NCBI GenBank assembly: GCA_011392765.1
Contig: WYCW01000004.1
Coordinates: 884,205 to 948,204 of the forward strand
Length of the DNA stretch: 64,000 bases
Direction of reading: 5' to 3'
DNA from: Candidatus Thiosymbion ectosymbiont of Catanema sp. Cochon2018
GTDB lineage: Bacteria; Pseudomonadota; Gammaproteobacteria; Chromatiales; Chromatiaceae
Shown: one piece after another, positions 62,201 through 64,000 of the stretch
Layout of the letters: each line of letters begins with the position of its first letter
Position numbering within the stretch: position 1 is the stretch's first letter
The notes under the pieces: generated by a model
The model's database searches: none
What the model was told of the DNA's origin: nothing
The model's input: the letters and a program-made list of their open reading frames with translations, nothing else
Position numbers and translations under genes: made by a program

Positions 62201-62500
62201 ATGGTAGAGATTATCAACATTGATAGTTTTAGGTGTACCAATCATAGTGCGAGTCGGCCGACATTAGCCTCTGGTCGGTTTGATGCCTACAATCCTTGCT
62301 CATGGTGTGAAAACAGAAAAATCAAGGGTAAATCTGGCTCAATCTTCCACTACGTTGAATATGGGCATTGGGAGTTCCCGTTTATAGCAGAAGCAAACTG
62401 TCAGAATTTTTCGTTATTCAACTTACAAGCACACAGAAACCTGCACGGCGGCGTTTTGCTATCCCGACCGTTTCAGACACCAAAACAGGCAATCGCCTAA
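62201..62500 (+). CDS. Hypothetical protein, cassette gene 3
   Basis: This 99-aa protein has CSWCENRKIKG, a CxxC suggesting metal binding or redox, and ends QAHRNLHGGVLLSRPFQTPK. The tail is shared with the fragment at the left window edge. No known family. It lies between attC sites 2 and 3 and overlaps the R'' box of the latter. Confidence 0.7.
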   Translation: MVEIINIDSFRCTNHSASRPTLASGRFDAYNPCSWCENRKIKGKSGSIFHYVEYGHWEFPFIAEANCQNFSLFNLQAHRNLHGGVLLSRPFQTPKQAIA

Positions 62501-62616
62501 CAACAACGTCAGTGCAACAGGAGACGCGCCGCCTATCGAGACGCTGAACGCAGATAAACCTCCATTGCCCCCATCCATGGGGGCAATGGATGTTGCTGGT
62601 TAGCTCCCCGTTAGCG
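62495..62616 (+). other. attC site 3
   Basis: R'' GCCTAAC to R' GTTAGCG (last base off consensus), 122 bp. An extra hairpin CCATTGCCCCC/GGGGGCAATGG sits in the loop. The TGCTGGTTAGCTCCCC block recurs at about 92-107 of the window. Confidence 0.75.
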
Positions 62617-62664
62617 GCAAATGTGCAACGAACCAAAATATGATAAAAACACAGAATCAGAGTC

Positions 62665-62892
62665 ATGTCACAACTAGATATCGTCAAAGAAACAATCGCT
62701 TATCTGAAGTTCTGGCTGGGGGTCTTGGTCGTTTCAGATATCTCTCTTGTTGGTTGGCTCTTGACAAATGCTGGGACGAAATCTGACCTGAAAACAGGAG
62801 GTGCTATACTTGGAACTATCATAATTACCGTTGCGGTACTTTTCGTGCACAAGAAAATCGAGCATTTAATATCAACCCTTGAGGACTTATAA
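62665..62892 (+). CDS. Small two-helix membrane protein, cassette gene 4a
   Basis: This 75-aa protein has two transmembrane helices (LKFWLGVLVVSDISLVGWLL and GGAILGTIIITVAVLFV) and a KKIEHLISTLEDL tail. Its stop is directly followed by the ATG of a 27-aa membrane peptide, so the two are coupled. Family unknown to me, although such pairs look familiar among cassette genes. Confidence 0.7.
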   Translation: MSQLDIVKETIAYLKFWLGVLVVSDISLVGWLLTNAGTKSDLKTGGAILGTIIITVAVLFVHKKIEHLISTLEDL

Positions 62893-62976
62893 ATGGATAT
62901 TCTGTCAACGATTGTCTTGGTTGTTGTTATAAGTGTTTTCGCTTTCATTGCATATGATGCAGCCCATGGCAAATAG
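62893..62976 (+). CDS. 27-residue membrane peptide, cassette gene 4b
   Basis: MDILSTIVLVVVISVFAFIA and a short polar end AYDAAHGK form one transmembrane helix. It begins immediately after the stop of gene 4a and ends just before attC site 4. It is too short for the ORF track. It could be a toxin-like or subunit peptide; inference only. Confidence 0.6.
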   Translation: MDILSTIVLVVVISVFAFIAYDAAHGK

Positions 62977-62977
62977 C

Positions 62978-63071
62978 CGCTAACAATAGCGTTAACCTGA
63001 CCGCGTACTGGCTAGACGGAAGCGTAGCGACGGTCAGCCAGTACGCGGTCAGGTTACGCTTGTCGTTATGT
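62978..63071 (+). other. attC site 4
   Basis: R'' CGCTAAC, then GTTAACCTGACCGCGTACTG mirrored by CAGTACGCGGTCAGGTTAC, and R' GTTATGT; 94 bp. Confidence 0.92.
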
Positions 63072-63368
63072 GTCTGAAAACTGAGATTCAGCATCCATGT
63101 TTTTATGAAGTATGCGAATAATTATAATCTTACTTTTCGTGCCATCGCGATAAAAAATAATATGACTTCCTTGAGGGAATTTTTTGAAACCAAGTTTTAT
63201 GTAATCACATTTCTTTCCAACAGATGGGGTGTCGGCTAAAAAATGAAAAGCATCGTCAAATTGCTTCATATACAAATACCGCTGGTTTCGGCCCCAACGT
63301 TTTTCAGTGAATTTAGCAATTCCTCTCAGGTCTTGCTTTGCTTCCCGAGTTAATTCAAATTCTTTCAT
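63066..63368 (-). CDS. parE: ParE-family toxin, reversed cassette gene
   Basis: This 100-aa protein starts MKEFELTREAKQDLRGIAKF and ends FYRDGTKSKIIIIRILHKNM, the ParE pattern of toxins that target gyrase. It overlaps its antitoxin by ATGA and is transcribed against the other cassettes, normal for cassette toxin-antitoxin pairs with their own promoter. Its stop lies in the R' end of attC 4. Confidence 0.92.
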   Translation of the reverse strand: MKEFELTREAKQDLRGIAKFTEKRWGRNQRYLYMKQFDDAFHFLADTPSVGKKCDYIKLGFKKFPQGSHIIFYRDGTKSKIIIIRILHKNMDAESQFSDT

Positions 63369-63607
63369 TCATCAATTTCGCTATCAAGTTCGGCCATAAA
63401 TTCATCGTAGTTATAATCCGCAATACCACTTTGCTCACCTTCATCCAGGGCTTTTCTCAAAGTTTGCAATTTTGTTTCTGTATTTTCAAGCAGCCTAAGT
63501 GCTACTCTTACTACTTCACTGGCCGAGCCAAACCGGCCGCTTTCAATCTGGCTAGCAATAAAACCATCAAAATGTTCACCCAATGTAACACGAGTATTTT
63601 TAGCCAT
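63365..63607 (-). CDS. parD: ParD-family antitoxin, reversed cassette gene
   Basis: This 80-aa protein starts MAKNTRVTLGEHFDGFIASQ and has GRFGSASEVVRVALRLLE, the ribbon-helix-helix ParD pattern, then an acidic toxin-binding tail. The track start 20 codons upstream is rejected because the family start is clear. It probably represses the parDE promoter. Confidence 0.92.
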   Translation of the reverse strand: MAKNTRVTLGEHFDGFIASQIESGRFGSASEVVRVALRLLENTETKLQTLRKALDEGEQSGIADYNYDEFMAELDSEIDE

Positions 63608-63653
63608 AACGCACCTCTCGAATACCAATATATACTCAATTATGGTACAAAGC

Positions 63654-63686
63654 ACATAACAAGGCAAATCCAGTCGACTTGCAAGA
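63654..63686 (+). other. Left part of an attC site cut by a MITE
   Basis: ACATAAC is an R'' box, followed by AAGGCAAATCCAGTCG; the site is then interrupted by a MITE-A copy and no R' box resumes after it. Confidence 0.6.
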
Positions 63687-63856
63687 CAATGCCATTAAGT
63701 TAAGCGCTACCGGTCGGCAAAGTAAGAGAAGAAACTACGAATCACGCGAATCCTCGCGAATAAGATCCCTCCCTTCGGTTCGGGATGGCAATTTCGCGGA
63801 AATTCGCGTGATTCGTAGTTTTCTCTAAGTGGCCAACAGCTAACTTAATGGCATTG
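63687..63856. mobile_element. MITE family A, copy 3, with 10-bp target duplication
   Basis: Ends CAATGCCATTAAGTTA and TAACTTAATGGCATTG. The duplication ACTTGCAAGA lies at 63677-63686 and 63857-63866. It is longer in the loop (GATCCCTCCCTTCGGTTCGG) than copy 1. The last 134 bases of the window show no gene. Confidence 0.92.
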
Positions 63857-64000
63857 ACTTGCAAGATATATCTCACACATCCTGAAAGTGCAGTAGATGT
63901 GTATTTGGTAGTGGTAAATACCAGAGTGATGTAGTAAAATATCAATTCTTAGTCATTCAAGGCAATGCGATTTTTAGCATCTATTTGGTACTAAATTTCA

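Overview
The window looks like chromosome of a GC-rich gammaproteobacterium, probably near the Chromatiales or a related sulfur-oxidising group. The support is family composition and gene order only: rpsF-rpsR-DUF2232-rplI-dnaB, coq7, moaD-moeA, a PHA phasin/PhaR pair and a FadL porin. No rRNA or other decisive marker is present. Housekeeping genes are GC-rich. AT-richer islands hold defence, toxin-antitoxin and integron genes and look acquired.

Layout. 0-3.6 kb: remnants of an integron (attC-like site, cassette ORFs, a truncated integron integrase at 2.34-2.60 kb) and two toxin-antitoxin pairs. 4-6.1 kb: tRNA-Ala and tRNA-Glu, then moaD-moeA. 6.5-12.7 kb: uvrA, a small unknown gene and a secreted GH92 mannosidase. 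13.6-25 kb: a membrane protein, lipoamide-dehydrogenase-like flavoprotein, a DUF2236 gene broken by a small transposable element, coq7, a thioredoxin-like 2Fe-2S ferredoxin, mdh, an XRE regulator with a perfect 20-bp palindrome upstream and a DUF255 protein. 25-31 kb: L,D-transpeptidase, lgt, phasin and PhaR, a Kef-type antiporter and a PEBP-family protein. 31.4-46 kb is a defence-rich stretch: a DNA methyltransferase with a truncated restriction gene, an ion channel, a coiled-coil nuclease-like protein, a DUF1538-DUF1538-PII-CBS operon, ampD, a toxin-antitoxin pair whose toxin is interrupted, a GHKL-ATPase/nuclease fusion overlapping a second methyltransferase, fadL, a solitary type I-E-like CRISPR repeat, and a Dam-like methylase with an HNH endonuclease. 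46-57 kb: thrC, a LeuA-type synthase, the ribosomal S6/S18/L9 cluster and an intein-containing dnaB. 57-60 kb: an unusual three-gene operon ending in a TSUP transporter. 60.6-63.7 kb: an integron cassette array with four complete attC sites, a Fic/YhfG pair, small membrane proteins and ParDE.

The dominant non-genic signal is an exceptional load of short palindromic and MITE-like repeats. At least six families can be separated, several with exact target duplications of 3, 8 or 10 bp. Many modules are bounded by YTAR (mostly CTAG) and are concatenated end to end. Six genes (GH92, the 111-aa ORF, lpd, coq7, the DUF255 gene, the DUF2232 gene) end in a TAG or TAA stop codon that is itself the YTAR boundary of such a module. 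Two more (higB, DUF2236) end at the TNA target of another family. One module is inserted in frame inside the DnaB intein.

The strongest candidates for undescribed biology are the GHKL-nuclease/methyltransferase pair (38.4-42.1 kb), the PII-linked paired DUF1538 membrane proteins (34.5-36.8 kb), the stop-codon-targeting repeat modules, and the Fic cassette with a changed active-site motif.
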